Assembly: GCA_942493035.1 (NCBI GenBank)
Contig: OW818666.1
Location: 434,001-498,000, forward strand
DNA from: WRGT01 sp942493035
Lineage (GTDB): Bacteria > Spirochaetota > UBA4802 > UBA5550
DNA: 64,000 nt
Reading direction: 5' to 3'
Of this stretch, positions 43,121 through 52,860 are shown in pieces (within the stretch, counting starts at the first letter, position 1; the number at the start of each line of letters is the position of its first letter). Below the pieces are notes generated by a model. The model was not told where the DNA came from, ran no database searches, and saw only the letters and a program-made list of their open reading frames with translations. The position numbers were made by a program, and so were the translations under genes.

Positions 43121-43450
43121 ATGAAATTTGAAGTTAGATTAACAGATGAAGCAGAAGAGTTTATTTTATCCACTCAAAATAAAATGAGAGCTAAGATCAA
43201 AAGGGTAATTGATTTATTAGAAGAATATGGTTATAGGTTAACTGAACCACATTCGAAAAAAATTAAATCAGTTGCTGATCTTTATGAATTGAGGGCAAAA
43301 GCTGGAAGTGACATTTGTCGATTATTTTATTTTCATTGGAAAGATCGGTTATATATTGTAACTTCGGGATATGTAAAAAAATCAAATAAGACCGATCCTA
43401 ATGAGATAGAAAGGGCGGTCCGGATAATGAATGGTATTAAGGAAGGATAA
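43121..43450 (+). CDS. higB: HigB/RelE-type toxin
   Basis: This is a 109-residue protein of the RelE/HigB (phage Gp49-like) superfamily. The pattern FEVRLTDEAEEFILS, then KIKSVADLYELRAKAGSDICRLFYFHW, then YVKKSNKTDPNEIERA matches HigB toxins, which cleave mRNA at the ribosome. The key basic residues (R in ELRAK, CRLFY, KK in VKKSNKT) are present. The antitoxin gene starts two bases after its stop. Toxin-first order is usual for higBA. No Shine-Dalgarno is seen, which fits a leaderless transcript. Confidence 0.88.
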   Translation: MKFEVRLTDEAEEFILSTQNKMRAKIKRVIDLLEEYGYRLTEPHSKKIKSVADLYELRAKAGSDICRLFYFHWKDRLYIVTSGYVKKSNKTDPNEIERAVRIMNGIKEG

Positions 43451-43452
43451 GT

Positions 43453-43758
43453 ATGGCAAAAATAAAATTACACAGTGTTGATGAAGTATTTAAGAACAGC
43501 ATGAAAGACCCGGAGTTTAAAAAAGAATATGATGCGCTTGAAGAAGAATTTACAATTGCAAAAGAAATAATCAATTTAAGGTTGAAGGCAGGGTTAACAC
43601 AGAAACAGCTGGCTGAAAAAGCGGGAACTTCACAACCGGCAATTGCCCGGCTTGAATCGGGAAGTTATGATAAATTGTCACTTACCTCTTTAAGAAAAAT
43701 TGGTAATGCGCTGGGAGCCAAACCAGTACTTCATTTTAAAAAAATCAAATCAATATAA
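43453..43758 (+). CDS. higA: HigA-type antitoxin (Xre helix-turn-helix)
   Basis: This is a 101-residue protein. The C-terminal half is an Xre-type helix-turn-helix (LRLKAGLTQKQLAEKAGTSQ, then PAIARLESG), followed by SLTSLRKIGNALGAK. The N-terminal half (DPEFKKEYDALEEEFTIAK) should bind and block the toxin. HigA proteins repress their own operon by binding palindromes in the promoter, and one is visible at 43093-43110. AAGGA lies six bases upstream of the ATG, at the end of higB. Confidence 0.9.
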   Translation: MAKIKLHSVDEVFKNSMKDPEFKKEYDALEEEFTIAKEIINLRLKAGLTQKQLAEKAGTSQPAIARLESGSYDKLSLTSLRKIGNALGAKPVLHFKKIKSI

Positions 43759-43778
43759 CAAAAATTGAAATTTTTAAA

Positions 43779-43892
43779 GTAAGCATTCATAAACAGGTGG
43801 TGAATATGTTCTCCGTTGCACCCGGATTGCGGTGGTGATAAAATCCCACCGGTGTGTTTTTCTATTATAAAAAGGTTCAGATATTATTATTG
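43779..43892 (+). repeat. Stem-loop family B copy joined to a half MITE
   Basis: The left part GTAAGCATTCATAAACAGGTGG with later CCCACCGGTG belongs to family B but is longer than usual. It runs into TCTATTATAAAAAGGTTCAG and TTATTATTG, the right end of the MITE family. The rest of the gap up to 44079 is unremarkable. Confidence 0.45.
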
Positions 43893-44079
43893 AAATAGTT
43901 TGTACTTTTTTTAATAACCCTTCTTATAATGTTTGACCAAACACCCCATGATTTATTTTCTTAAATCCGCGGTTTGTAATCCGGGATACAGAACAATTAA
44001 AATTAATAAACAGAAAATCATTATACCGGAAGTATGGTGCTGCTTCCGATAATTTAATATTACCTGCTGAGGACATTTT

Positions 44080-45045
44080 ATGAGAGCAAAAAGACGCATA
44101 ATCTTTACAATTATTTTTTTAGCTGTTTTTATACCGGGTAATATTCTCAACTCCAACTATTCATACTCCTACTTTAAGAGAGCGCTGGATCTCTCGGCAA
44201 GATGGGCAGATAAGAGTACAAACGCCGCCGCTTTACATAAAAGACTTATGAATATCATGTATGCATCACCATCTCTCTTTGAAAATAATCATATACTTGC
44301 ATATTATGGTCACCCGAAATCAAAGATCATGGGGATAATCGGCCGTCATTCCATTCCGGAACTTTCAGTGATGCTGATGAAAGAAGCAGGCAACTACGAT
44401 TCAGTAAACAGTGAAAAGGGGATTATTCCTGCATTCTATCTTATTTACGGGACATGTCAGCCTGCCGGTGAGATAAATATAATTGATAAAAAACTGGTTG
44501 AGTCATACATTCAATATGCGCTTGAAAAGGGATTTCTTGTATACCTTGATCATCAGATTGGTAAGTATACAATAAGTCAGGCAATGGATCATATTCTCCC
44601 TTTCCTGAAATACCCGAATGTTCATCTTGCACTTGATCCGGAGTGGCGGACTATAAGGCCGATGAGAGAGGTTGGCTCGATTACAGGAAAGGAGCTTAAC
44701 GCGGCACAGCTGCAGATGAAGGAGTACATGGCTGCGAACAATATTCCGGGTAAACGCCAGCTTGTAATTCATCAGTTCCAGACTAAAATGATACGGGATA
44801 TTCAGGATGTGAAAGCCGTTTACGATCCGGTAATTCCGGTGCATGCCACATCGGGCTGGGGGAGTCCTGAGGCAAAGTTAAGCACACACAGCAGAAATTC
44901 CAAAGCCGGCAATATCCCTTATAAGGGATTTAAACTCTGGTATTATTACTCCAGCAAGTCGGGGGTTCACTTTGATAATCCTCTTATGACGCCTCATCAG
45001 GTTCTGAGCCTTAATCCTGAGCCGGGGCTGATTATATATCAGTAG
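44080..45045 (+). CDS. Secreted protein, possible TIM-barrel fold, function unknown
   Basis: This is a 321-residue protein with an N-terminal hydrophobic signal (residues 5-22). I see no lipobox. The core resembles a barrel-type fold: ILAYYGHP near the start, GFLVYLDHQIG, VHLALDPEWRT (a DPEW motif), QLVIHQFQ and VPVHATSGWGSPE as successive strands, with acidic and His residues at strand ends. That pattern recalls uncharacterised bacterial extracellular proteins related to glycoside hydrolases, but I cannot name a family or catalytic residues with confidence. It is a single gene flanked by repeat-rich gaps. Confidence 0.7.
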   Translation: MRAKRRIIFTIIFLAVFIPGNILNSNYSYSYFKRALDLSARWADKSTNAAALHKRLMNIMYASPSLFENNHILAYYGHPKSKIMGIIGRHSIPELSVMLMKEAGNYDSVNSEKGIIPAFYLIYGTCQPAGEINIIDKKLVESYIQYALEKGFLVYLDHQIGKYTISQAMDHILPFLKYPNVHLALDPEWRTIRPMREVGSITGKELNAAQLQMKEYMAANNIPGKRQLVIHQFQTKMIRDIQDVKAVYDPVIPVHATSGWGSPEAKLSTHSRNSKAGNIPYKGFKLWYYYSSKSGVHFDNPLMTPHQVLSLNPEPGLIIYQ

Positions 45046-45087
45046 GCTGGAACAGTTTTAGCTATTTCATGAATAAATTTGTTCTTA

Positions 45088-45196
45088 CTGTCATCTCCGC
45101 GAAGGCGGTGATCTATTACTTTGGTAATTAAAATCAATAACAACTATGGATTCCCGTCCCTGCATTGAGCCTGCCGAAATGTGCACGGGAATGACA
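45088..45196. repeat. Inverted-repeat remnants in the gap before the MFS gene
   Basis: TGTCATCTCCGCGAAGGCGG (45089-45108) and GGATTCCCGTC...CGGGAATGAC (45148-45194) are of the widespread TGTCATTCCCG repeat type. A further weak hairpin lies near 45281-45311 (TTCCCGG/CCGGGA). Confidence 0.4.
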
Positions 45197-45374
45197 TTTG
45201 GAAAAAAAGTTTTAATTCAATAACAAAATGCTATTAGTTGAGCCATGTAAATAATAGCTATTCAGAATCACTCTGTCTTCCCGGTGAAATAATATTGTAT
45301 TTTCCGGGATATGGCTGCACCGTTTACAACTCCATTCGCGGTGATGACATTGATGATCAACAGTGGAATTAATC

Positions 45375-46520
45375 ATGTATAAACAGATTAGAAAAAATCC
45401 GATGTATGCTTACCTCATTCTCCTTACTGTCGCTTCAGCTGTATCACTTCAGGGGTGGAATACTCTTTTTAATAATTTCGCAGTCGATACTGCGGGTCTT
45501 AATGGTCTTCAGGTGGGGACAATTCAATCTGTGCGTGAGATCCCCGGTTTTATATCTCTTCTTGTGATCTATGTTCTTCTCATCGTGAAGGAGCACAGGC
45601 TGTCTGTCTTTTCCGTTCTGCTCTCGGGCCTGGCGGTAATTCTCACGGGATTCTTCCCTTCATTTTCCGGGATTCTCATTACAACTTTTATAATGTCACT
45701 GGGGTTTCACTATTTTGAAACTACCAATCAATCTCTTACATTACAGTATTTTAATCATATTGAGGCGCCGGTTGTTCTTTCAAAGCAGAGAAGCTATAAC
45801 TCTCTCGCTAATGTCGTTATCTGTGCTGTTATATGGGGTTGTTCATACATTCTGAATATAAAGTGGCTTTTTGTTCTTACAGGTATTGTCGTGGTTCTTA
45901 TTTCCATTTATGCCATGAAAATTAATCCGGAAAAGGATGATCTGCCGATTCAGCACAAAAAGCTGATTTTGAGAAAAAAATATACTCTCTTCTATATATT
46001 AAATCTTTTAAGCGGTGCGAGAAGGCAGATCTTTGTAGTCTTTGCAGTCTTTCTCCTTGTTGACCGCTACAAGTTTTCTCTTCAGGAGATTACCATACTT
46101 TTTATTATAAACAATATTGTAAATTATTTCGCTTCTCCATACATAGGAAAGGCAATTAATAGATTCGGAGAGAAGAAAATGCTCTCCTTTGAATACTTCA
46201 GCGTAATATTTATTTTTCTTGCATATGCTTTCATAGACAGCGCTTTAGTTGCGGCTTTACTCTATATAATAGATAATATTTTATTTAACTTTGCAATAGG
46301 AATTCGTACATACTTTCAGAAGACGGCTGATCCTGCGGATATAGCATCATCAATGGCAGTGGGATTTACAATCAATCATATTGTTGCAGTTGTCCTCCCT
46401 GTGGCGGGTGGAGCATTATGGCTTCTCGATTTTAGAATACCATTTGTTGCAGGTAGCGTACTGGGGGTTCTTTCGCTTATAGCTGTGCAGAGGATGAAAG
46501 GGCAGCCTGATAGATCATAG
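45375..46520 (+). CDS. Major facilitator superfamily transporter
   Basis: This is a 381-residue inner-membrane protein with about eleven to twelve transmembrane helices, starting YAYLILLTVASAVSLQGWN and including GLQVGTIQSVREIPGF, the region that usually holds MFS motif A. The central cytoplasmic loop is basic (KKLILRKKYTL). No substrate is predictable. ATG 45375 is preferred; the upstream in-frame GTG at 45363 adds four residues. A long inverted repeat follows the gene. Confidence 0.8.
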   Translation: MYKQIRKNPMYAYLILLTVASAVSLQGWNTLFNNFAVDTAGLNGLQVGTIQSVREIPGFISLLVIYVLLIVKEHRLSVFSVLLSGLAVILTGFFPSFSGILITTFIMSLGFHYFETTNQSLTLQYFNHIEAPVVLSKQRSYNSLANVVICAVIWGCSYILNIKWLFVLTGIVVVLISIYAMKINPEKDDLPIQHKKLILRKKYTLFYILNLLSGARRQIFVVFAVFLLVDRYKFSLQEITILFIINNIVNYFASPYIGKAINRFGEKKMLSFEYFSVIFIFLAYAFIDSALVAALLYIIDNILFNFAIGIRTYFQKTADPADIASSMAVGFTINHIVAVVLPVAGGALWLLDFRIPFVAGSVLGVLSLIAVQRMKGQPDRS

Positions 46521-46609
46521 TATGAAAGAATCAGCAGAGATGGAAATAAGTCTTAATTAAAAAATCGTAGCAAATATTTTCTTAATCATTACCAGCATTT
46601 TTTTGTGAA

Positions 46610-46723
46610 GCCCCCTAAATCCCCCGGAGGGGGACTTAAAAGAAGATGTTGATAAATGATGGTGTTTTTAAAAAATAACTTGCGAATAATATCTTCAAGT
46701 CCCCTCCGGGGGATTTAGGGGGC
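46610..46723. repeat. Long inverted repeat, CCCCCTAAATCCCCC type, copy 1
   Basis: GCCCCCTAAATCCCCCGGAG at 46610-46629 is matched by CTCCGGGGGATTTAGGGGGC at 46704-46723, with further pairing inside (GGGGGACTT / AAGTCCCC). A related copy is at 52861-52933. Confidence 0.8.
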
Positions 46724-46769
46724 AGAGAGTGTCGGGTAATGATTAGATTGCTAAATGGAATGGTAAATT

Positions 46770-48155
46770 ATGAACAGTAAATATTCAGAAGCGGTGGAGA
46801 AGGGGAGAAAGATTCTTGAATCTTCAAACTGCGATTACGCCGAGATACGTTTATCCTCGAGTGTCGGGACCGGAATTTCTCTGTCGGGGGAAAACGTTGA
46901 CTCTTTCACTATCGGTGAGTCTGTTGCCGGATCGGTGAGAGTTTTAAAAAACGGATCATGGGGTTTTTCAACTTTTAATGACATCTCCATGCTGGAGAGA
47001 TTTTTTGCCGGAGCGGTTAACTCTGCATCGATTGTCTCGCCTGTTGAGAAGAGTGTCATTGCCCGGGGTGCCACCGTAAGCGGTGAGTATAAGACATCAT
47101 ATGGCCGGAATTTTATGGATGTCACTCCAGATGAAAAGTATACTCTTCTTAAAAGATATAACGATATACTCCGCGGTTCTGAATCTGTTCAGACTACGCG
47201 GGCAGGGTATCGTGACGTTAATACTAACTATACATTTATGAATTCAGAGGGGAGTTTTCTCTCTTATGATAAACTCTACTGCGGTATATCGCTTGCCTCT
47301 ATCGCAAAGCGGGGGAGTGTCATTCAGCCTTTTCACGAATCGATTTCGGGATTCGGCGGATTTGAAATTGTTGAAGGCAAAGACCATCTTGCAGAGGCTG
47401 TTGTAAAGACTGCAGTTGACATGCTCGATGCGGAACCTGTTCCCGGAGGGAATTACGACATAATTGTAGATCCGAAACTCTGCGGTGTTTTTATACATGA
47501 AGCATTCGGGCATATGTCCGAAGCTGACTTTGTCTATGAAAATCCCCGGATGAAGGACGTTATGGTTTTGGGGAGAGAGTTCGGTTCACCTATACTGAAT
47601 GTGTACGATGACGGTACAATGTCCGGCGCTGGTTACATCCCTTTTGACGATGAGGGGATTGCACCACGGAAGACTTCGCTTATTAAAGACGGACTTCTTT
47701 CCGGAAGACTTCACTCACGCGAAACTGCAGGCAAGATGAATGAAGACGTTACCGGAAACGGAAGGGCTATCAGTGTAATGAAGCAGCCCATTGTCCGCAT
47801 GACAAACACATATATCGAAAACGGCGATTCCACGAAAGAGGATATCTTCAGCTCAATGGATGATGGACTCTACTGTGTTGACGTAATCGGCGGCCAGACG
47901 AATCTGGAGATGTTTACATTCACTGCGGCTTACGGTTACGAGGTAAAGAACGGCAGACCGGGGAAGATGTACCGCGATATTGTACTCTCGGGGAATGTGT
48001 TCAACACACTTAAAAATATATCCATGATAGGGAATGACCGTGAGATGTTCGGAGGACTTGGCGGATGCGGCAAGGGTGGACAGAGCCCTCTCCCTGTGTC
48101 ATTCGGCGGTCCTCACATGAAGATTAATGATATCCTTATCGGAGGGAAAAAATGA
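46770..48155 (+). CDS. tldD: Metalloprotease TldD
   Basis: This is a 461-residue subunit of the TldD/TldE protease, which cleaves unfolded peptides inside the cell. HEAFGH (residues about 239-244) is the HExxxH zinc motif, within FIHEAFGHMSEADFVYENP, and the second conserved region GGQTNLEMFTF is present. The N-terminal domain (YAEIRLSSSVGTGISLSGE) matches the family. The stop overlaps the tldE start (ATGA), so the two subunits are made together. Confidence 0.93.
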   Translation: MNSKYSEAVEKGRKILESSNCDYAEIRLSSSVGTGISLSGENVDSFTIGESVAGSVRVLKNGSWGFSTFNDISMLERFFAGAVNSASIVSPVEKSVIARGATVSGEYKTSYGRNFMDVTPDEKYTLLKRYNDILRGSESVQTTRAGYRDVNTNYTFMNSEGSFLSYDKLYCGISLASIAKRGSVIQPFHESISGFGGFEIVEGKDHLAEAVVKTAVDMLDAEPVPGGNYDIIVDPKLCGVFIHEAFGHMSEADFVYENPRMKDVMVLGREFGSPILNVYDDGTMSGAGYIPFDDEGIAPRKTSLIKDGLLSGRLHSRETAGKMNEDVTGNGRAISVMKQPIVRMTNTYIENGDSTKEDIFSSMDDGLYCVDVIGGQTNLEMFTFTAAYGYEVKNGRPGKMYRDIVLSGNVFNTLKNISMIGNDREMFGGLGGCGKGGQSPLPVSFGGPHMKINDILIGGKK

Positions 48156-49444
48156 GAGACCTTATAGAAAAAGTGATCCCCAAGGGGAGCAGCTGGTATG
48201 ACGCTGTTTACGTTTCAGGTAAAAGTACTCCGGTAAGTTTCAAGAATAACAGACTCTACTCTCTCTCTGAAAGTGAAAACTCAGGGTTTGGAGTGAGAAT
48301 CAATAAAGATAGCAGAACGGGATTTTCATACACCAACGAACTGAATAATATTGCAGATACAGCGAAGCGGGCTCTTGCCATGTGCAGTTACGGAGACGTA
48401 GAGAATTTCACTCTTCCGGATAACACTACTGTTCCCTTTGAACCGTATGATGACGCAATTTCTAAATTTAATGTTTCCGATGAAATTAAGTGTGCTGAAA
48501 AGATGATTGAAGATATCCGGTCAGTCTATCCGCAGATAAGTGTAGATCTGGGAATCTCTTCATCAACCGGGACAGTCCGTTTAATCAATTCACGGGGAGT
48601 TGACGTGTCGTATCGTGAATCCTATTACGGACTCTCTCTTTCATGCTCATATATTATGCCCGACGGTACAAGAATAGAAACATGGGAGAGCAGGTCCGAG
48701 CTCAAACCTGTAGACTGCTCTGCGCTGAAAGATGTAATGCTGGATAAAATAGAGAAGGCGCTTACAATGGAGAAGATAGATTCCGGTCTCTACCCGGTTA
48801 TATTTCCGCCGCAGGCCTTTGGCAGACTGATCAGTTTTATCGCATCGGGATTCAGCGGAATTTCGGTATGGAAGGGTGTATCACCATTTGCAGGTAAGCA
48901 GGGGGAGAAGATCTTCAGCGAATCTTTTACAATGACAGATAATCCTTATCTGGATGGATCACCATTTAATGTTCCATTTGACGGAGAGGGTGTAACCGTT
49001 GCAAAAAACTTTCTCATCAGAAACGGTGTTGTCGAAACTTTTATAAATGATTTAAAATACGCCGAAAGGTTAGGGCTTCCACCCACAGGTAACGCATCTC
49101 GGGGATATTCATCTCTCCCGTCACCATCGTTCCACGGAATTGCAGTCGAACCTGGAGAAAAATCTTTTGATGAAATAATAGCCGGTATAGACAGAGGGAT
49201 TGTCGCTGAACAGTTTATCGGTTTAGGCCAGTCCAATACGCTCACCGGGGATTTTTCTGCAAATATGGATCTTGCATATCTTGTTGAAAAGGGTAAGATC
49301 AAAGGGCGAGTGAAAGACTGTATGATAAGCGGCAACATCAATGAACTGATGAAGGGCGATTTTACATTATCTAAAGATGTTGAGCGGAGAGGATCGTCTC
49401 TGCTGCCGTACGCGTTTTTTCCGGAGGTAAACATTACGGCCTAG
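48152..49444 (+). CDS. pmbA: TldE/PmbA subunit of the TldD/E protease
   Basis: This is a 430-residue partner of TldD. It lacks the HExxxH motif, as expected for TldE, and shares the fold: WYDAVYVSGKSTPVSFKNNRLYSLSES at the N-terminus (given in parts), then FPPQAFGRLISFIASGFSG, and the C-terminal GLGQSNTLTGDFSANMDLAYLV. The pair forms a hollow heterodimer whose active site is in TldD. It is followed by a hairpin at 49504-49556. Confidence 0.9.
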   Translation: MRDLIEKVIPKGSSWYDAVYVSGKSTPVSFKNNRLYSLSESENSGFGVRINKDSRTGFSYTNELNNIADTAKRALAMCSYGDVENFTLPDNTTVPFEPYDDAISKFNVSDEIKCAEKMIEDIRSVYPQISVDLGISSSTGTVRLINSRGVDVSYRESYYGLSLSCSYIMPDGTRIETWESRSELKPVDCSALKDVMLDKIEKALTMEKIDSGLYPVIFPPQAFGRLISFIASGFSGISVWKGVSPFAGKQGEKIFSESFTMTDNPYLDGSPFNVPFDGEGVTVAKNFLIRNGVVETFINDLKYAERLGLPPTGNASRGYSSLPSPSFHGIAVEPGEKSFDEIIAGIDRGIVAEQFIGLGQSNTLTGDFSANMDLAYLVEKGKIKGRVKDCMISGNINELMKGDFTLSKDVERRGSSLLPYAFFPEVNITA

Positions 49445-49503
49445 TTTGAGTAAAAATCTATTCAGGTAAATCCGTTGAAAACTGATGTAACATTTGTATG
49501 TTA

Positions 49504-49556
49504 TTTATATCTCTCACTATGATATGTAAATAATATATTATAGTGAGAGATATAAA
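49504..49556. terminator. Hairpin after tldE
   Basis: The perfect 17-bp arms TTTATATCTCTCACTAT (49504-49520) and ATAGTGAGAGATATAAA (49540-49556) enclose a 19-base AT-rich loop. A T-rich stretch follows at about 49561-49575. Confidence 0.6.
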
Positions 49557-49654
49557 CGGATTTTATTTATTTTTTCATGTGTTTATACAGATTTATGGAT
49601 TTCATAAGACTAAATAAATTCCCTCTGCTGAAGACTATTTATAAAAAAGGTACA

Positions 49655-51742
49655 ATGAAAAAGAATAAATTTATATTAGTGTCAGTTATATTTCAGCTCT
49701 TATTTACTCTGACAGCCTGTAAAGATAATGGTCATAATAAAAAAATATCCAATAGCCTGATACCGGAAATGAATTATTTTTCAGGTGACAGCTTTTGTGC
49801 CGACGGCATAGATTCTTCCCTGAAAAATAAGCAAAAGACAACAGATTGGAAGAAAGTTGATCTCTATAAACCGGTCATCAACATACAAAAAGAGGGATAC
49901 GTCTGTTATATCGTAAAAATACCTGAAATTGTTTTCAGTGATCCGGTTCTTTTTATTCCTGCAGGAAGCTATTGGGGATCTTTTGAAGTCTATCTTGATA
50001 AAAAATTACTTTATCAGTCGGTCAATCCGATCACTTTAAGAAAATCCCCCCTGTTCTATCATCCTCATATAATCCCATTGCCGCCGGGTTGCAGCGGAAA
50101 GAATTTGAGCTTTCGTTTCTTTACACACTATCAGGGGCCCTTCGGGATTCTCGATAAGATATATGTAGATTCAAAGTATAGCGTACTGGAACGGATTATT
50201 CAGGATCAGTTCGATCGTCTTATCCTTGGTGTTATTTTTATTTTTGTCGGACTGATTTCTCTTTTTGTTTTTTTAATTAAGTTTAATAATAGACTCTATC
50301 CTGCTTTGTCGTTGTTTCTAATGTCGCTTTCATTTGGTTTTTATGTTGTATTCAGTTCTGATATTTCCATCATCTTTTTTACAACGGCACAGTTTGCGAA
50401 TAACATTACTTTTATATCTATTATACTATTTCCCGTGGGACTCTTCGGTTTTATTGATCAGACAATCAGTCCGGGGTGGAAAAATTTTATCAGAAAATCA
50501 TGGCAGTTTTTTCTTATTATCAGCTTTCCGGCTATAGTTTTATCACTTATGAATCTTCAGATGGATATTCCTATTTCACTTTTTATACTTATCAGATCAC
50601 TTATCCTCTCCGTTACAGTCTTTATCGCTTTAGTCCATGTTATTTTTTATATTTTTAAAGGTTTCTGGGCTGCAAGGATAATCAGTATCGGTCTGCTGAT
50701 TTTCAGTCTTTCTGTTTTAAGTGATGTACTTTTCCGTTTAAAAAAAGTTGATAGCTTAATCCTCCATTATCATTGGGGATTTTTCATTCTACTGCTTTCA
50801 CTCGGATATGTTCTTTTTAGGATATTTGATAATTCACAGAAAAAGCTTAAAATATATTCAGAGGAGCTTCAGGAAAAATCAGAGATACTTCAGGATTTAA
50901 ACAGAACCCTTGAGGAAAAAGTTCAGGAGCGCACAGAGGAACTTAATCAGACTAATGTGAAAATCATGATGCAGAATGAGATACTCGCACAGCGGAACCG
51001 TATTATTGAAAAAGAGATTATAATGGCCCGGAGTATCCAGCAGCAGCTGATTCCCGATAAATCACCCTTTGAGAATATTTCATCGCTATACCGCCCGATG
51101 AATCTTGTCGGAGGCGATTTTTATGATTTTATTGTTTTTGAAGACAGTAAAAATATAGGTATATTTATCAGTGATGTTTCTGGGCATGGAATAGCCGCTG
51201 CATTTATTACATCAATGATTAAAACAATTATTCTTCAGGCCGGTGATCTGCTGCGTGATCCCGCTCAGCTTTTCACGTATCTGAATGAAATTCTTTTTGG
51301 TAAGACTGCTGAAAATTTTATCACTGCATTTTACTGTATCATAAATCCAGTTGATAATACAGTGGTATATTCCAATGCAGGTCACAATCTCCCCTATATT
51401 ATCGGTGACGGGAAACTGGAGCAGCTTGGAGGTAAGAAGAATGTCCCTATTGCAATGCTGACTAACTCCGAGATGATAGATCGAAATAAAATTTATGAGA
51501 ACAATCATGTTAAACTTGAAGGGATCAATAAAATACTATTGTACACCGATGGTCTTACTGAAGCTGTCAATATTGATACAGAGGGTGATTTTTTTGAAGA
51601 AACAGTAATGCCGGATGTATTAAGGCAGAATCATATGTCAAAAAGCAGTGAGCTGATAGATATTCTTTATACCCGTCTTGTTGAATATAGGGGAAGCGAT
51701 AGTTTTGATGACGATGTATGCATTATCAGTATTGATTTGTAA
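49655..51742 (+). CDS. Membrane-bound SpoIIE-type phosphatase with extracellular and seven-helix sensor region
   Basis: This is a 695-residue protein. A lipoprotein-like signal (LLFTLTACK) precedes an extracytoplasmic beta-rich domain (residues 25-185). About seven transmembrane helices lie in residues 190-390, like 7TMR-DISM sensors. A long coiled coil (EEKVQERTEELNQ) then leads to a PP2C/SpoIIE phosphatase domain with MNLVGGDFYDF, ISDVSGHGIAAAF and LLYTDGLTEA, which supply the metal-binding Asp residues. Such enzymes dephosphorylate STAS anti-anti-sigma factors in partner-switch systems. The start 49655 fits the signal peptide; the longer frame from 49577 does not. Confidence 0.88.
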   Translation: MKKNKFILVSVIFQLLFTLTACKDNGHNKKISNSLIPEMNYFSGDSFCADGIDSSLKNKQKTTDWKKVDLYKPVINIQKEGYVCYIVKIPEIVFSDPVLFIPAGSYWGSFEVYLDKKLLYQSVNPITLRKSPLFYHPHIIPLPPGCSGKNLSFRFFTHYQGPFGILDKIYVDSKYSVLERIIQDQFDRLILGVIFIFVGLISLFVFLIKFNNRLYPALSLFLMSLSFGFYVVFSSDISIIFFTTAQFANNITFISIILFPVGLFGFIDQTISPGWKNFIRKSWQFFLIISFPAIVLSLMNLQMDIPISLFILIRSLILSVTVFIALVHVIFYIFKGFWAARIISIGLLIFSLSVLSDVLFRLKKVDSLILHYHWGFFILLLSLGYVLFRIFDNSQKKLKIYSEELQEKSEILQDLNRTLEEKVQERTEELNQTNVKIMMQNEILAQRNRIIEKEIIMARSIQQQLIPDKSPFENISSLYRPMNLVGGDFYDFIVFEDSKNIGIFISDVSGHGIAAAFITSMIKTIILQAGDLLRDPAQLFTYLNEILFGKTAENFITAFYCIINPVDNTVVYSNAGHNLPYIIGDGKLEQLGGKKNVPIAMLTNSEMIDRNKIYENNHVKLEGINKILLYTDGLTEAVNIDTEGDFFEETVMPDVLRQNHMSKSSELIDILYTRLVEYRGSDSFDDDVCIISIDL

Positions 51743-51762
51743 ACTTATCTCATCTATACAAT

Positions 51763-52809
51763 CTATTTGAGCAGCAGCATCTCTGAAGCCAGAACAAATA
51801 CCGGATTGCTGATAATAGAACTCCCGATGCTGGCGCTCTTCAGGCTGTATTCGGTTTTTGCAATCAACGGATATATCCTTTTCAGATCGGGGCGGCTGGT
51901 TCGTTTTAATATAGCTGTAAATTTTTCACGTTTTAATTTAGCTCCGGCAAGTCCCAGTTTTGTAAAAGCCTCCTCCTGATTATTTTTTTCATCAAGTAAT
52001 ATGTAATACTTTTCAATAGCATCCGCCTGCCTTATTATCATGTTAAGTATCAGCAGTTCTGCAGTCCCGTCGTCGATGATTTTTTTCAGATAGGAGAGTG
52101 ATCTCTTCTCTTTCAGATAGAGTGAGTCAACAAATTCAAAAACTGTAATCTCGCGAATCTCTCCGGCAAGATCTCTTACAAGCGATTCGCTGAGGGTCAT
52201 ATCCTTCGAAGTGAGCGATATCATATCGAGCATTTCGTCTATTTTTTTTATATCGTTCCCAGTGAGTTCAATAATCAGAGGAATAATTCTGTCGTCGAAT
52301 GAGATTTTTTTTTCGTTTAGATATTTTCTTATATAAGTAAGGAGGTCGCTGTCAAAATTTTTCCAGAATTGAATTATGCTTACACGGTCTTCATATTTTT
52401 TTTCTATCCATGCCGGCGCCTGGTTTGCCATGGATGTCATTATTATTACAGTCCCTTCTGGAGTTGATGTCATCATGTCATCCATGATATTTTTAACAGC
52501 ATCGTTTAATTTAATATTTTCTATATTACGGATTATACATGCTCTGCTGTTTGAAAACATCGATCCGGATAGAGCGAAGTCGGCAGCGGCGGTAAACTCC
52601 TCCTGGGTGTTTTTATCTTCATTGAGGTAGTATTTTCCCGTATTCTGAATACGGTCTTCATCTTTCCTGAATACATGTCCAAGCATGGTGCTGATTACTT
52701 TATCTTTTTCACCCTCTTCCTCTCCGAGAAAAAGAAATATCTTCCCTTTGAACCCTTTCGCTATTTCCGCAGCAAACAGTTTTGAAGTCGGGTATTTTTT
52801 TAGTGCCAT
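51763..52809 (-). CDS. holA: DNA polymerase III subunit delta
   Basis: This is a 348-residue clamp-loader subunit. The N-terminal domain (KIFLFLGEEEGEKDKVISTML) has the family fold with a degenerate P-loop. The middle segment ILTGNDIKKIDEMLDMIS-like (ELTGNDIKKIDEMLDMISL) matches the conserved helix before domain III, and the C-terminal collar domain closes the protein (GSSIISNPVFVLASEMLLL). HolA opens the sliding clamp during replication. The gene is single on the minus strand, with a long inverted repeat in front of it. Confidence 0.85.
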   Translation of the reverse strand: MALKKYPTSKLFAAEIAKGFKGKIFLFLGEEEGEKDKVISTMLGHVFRKDEDRIQNTGKYYLNEDKNTQEEFTAAADFALSGSMFSNSRACIIRNIENIKLNDAVKNIMDDMMTSTPEGTVIIMTSMANQAPAWIEKKYEDRVSIIQFWKNFDSDLLTYIRKYLNEKKISFDDRIIPLIIELTGNDIKKIDEMLDMISLTSKDMTLSESLVRDLAGEIREITVFEFVDSLYLKEKRSLSYLKKIIDDGTAELLILNMIIRQADAIEKYYILLDEKNNQEEAFTKLGLAGAKLKREKFTAILKRTSRPDLKRIYPLIAKTEYSLKSASIGSSIISNPVFVLASEMLLLK

Positions 52810-52860
52810 TGATAAATTTCCTCAGTCTCTGGTATTCTATACTTTCCCCATTTTGAGACA

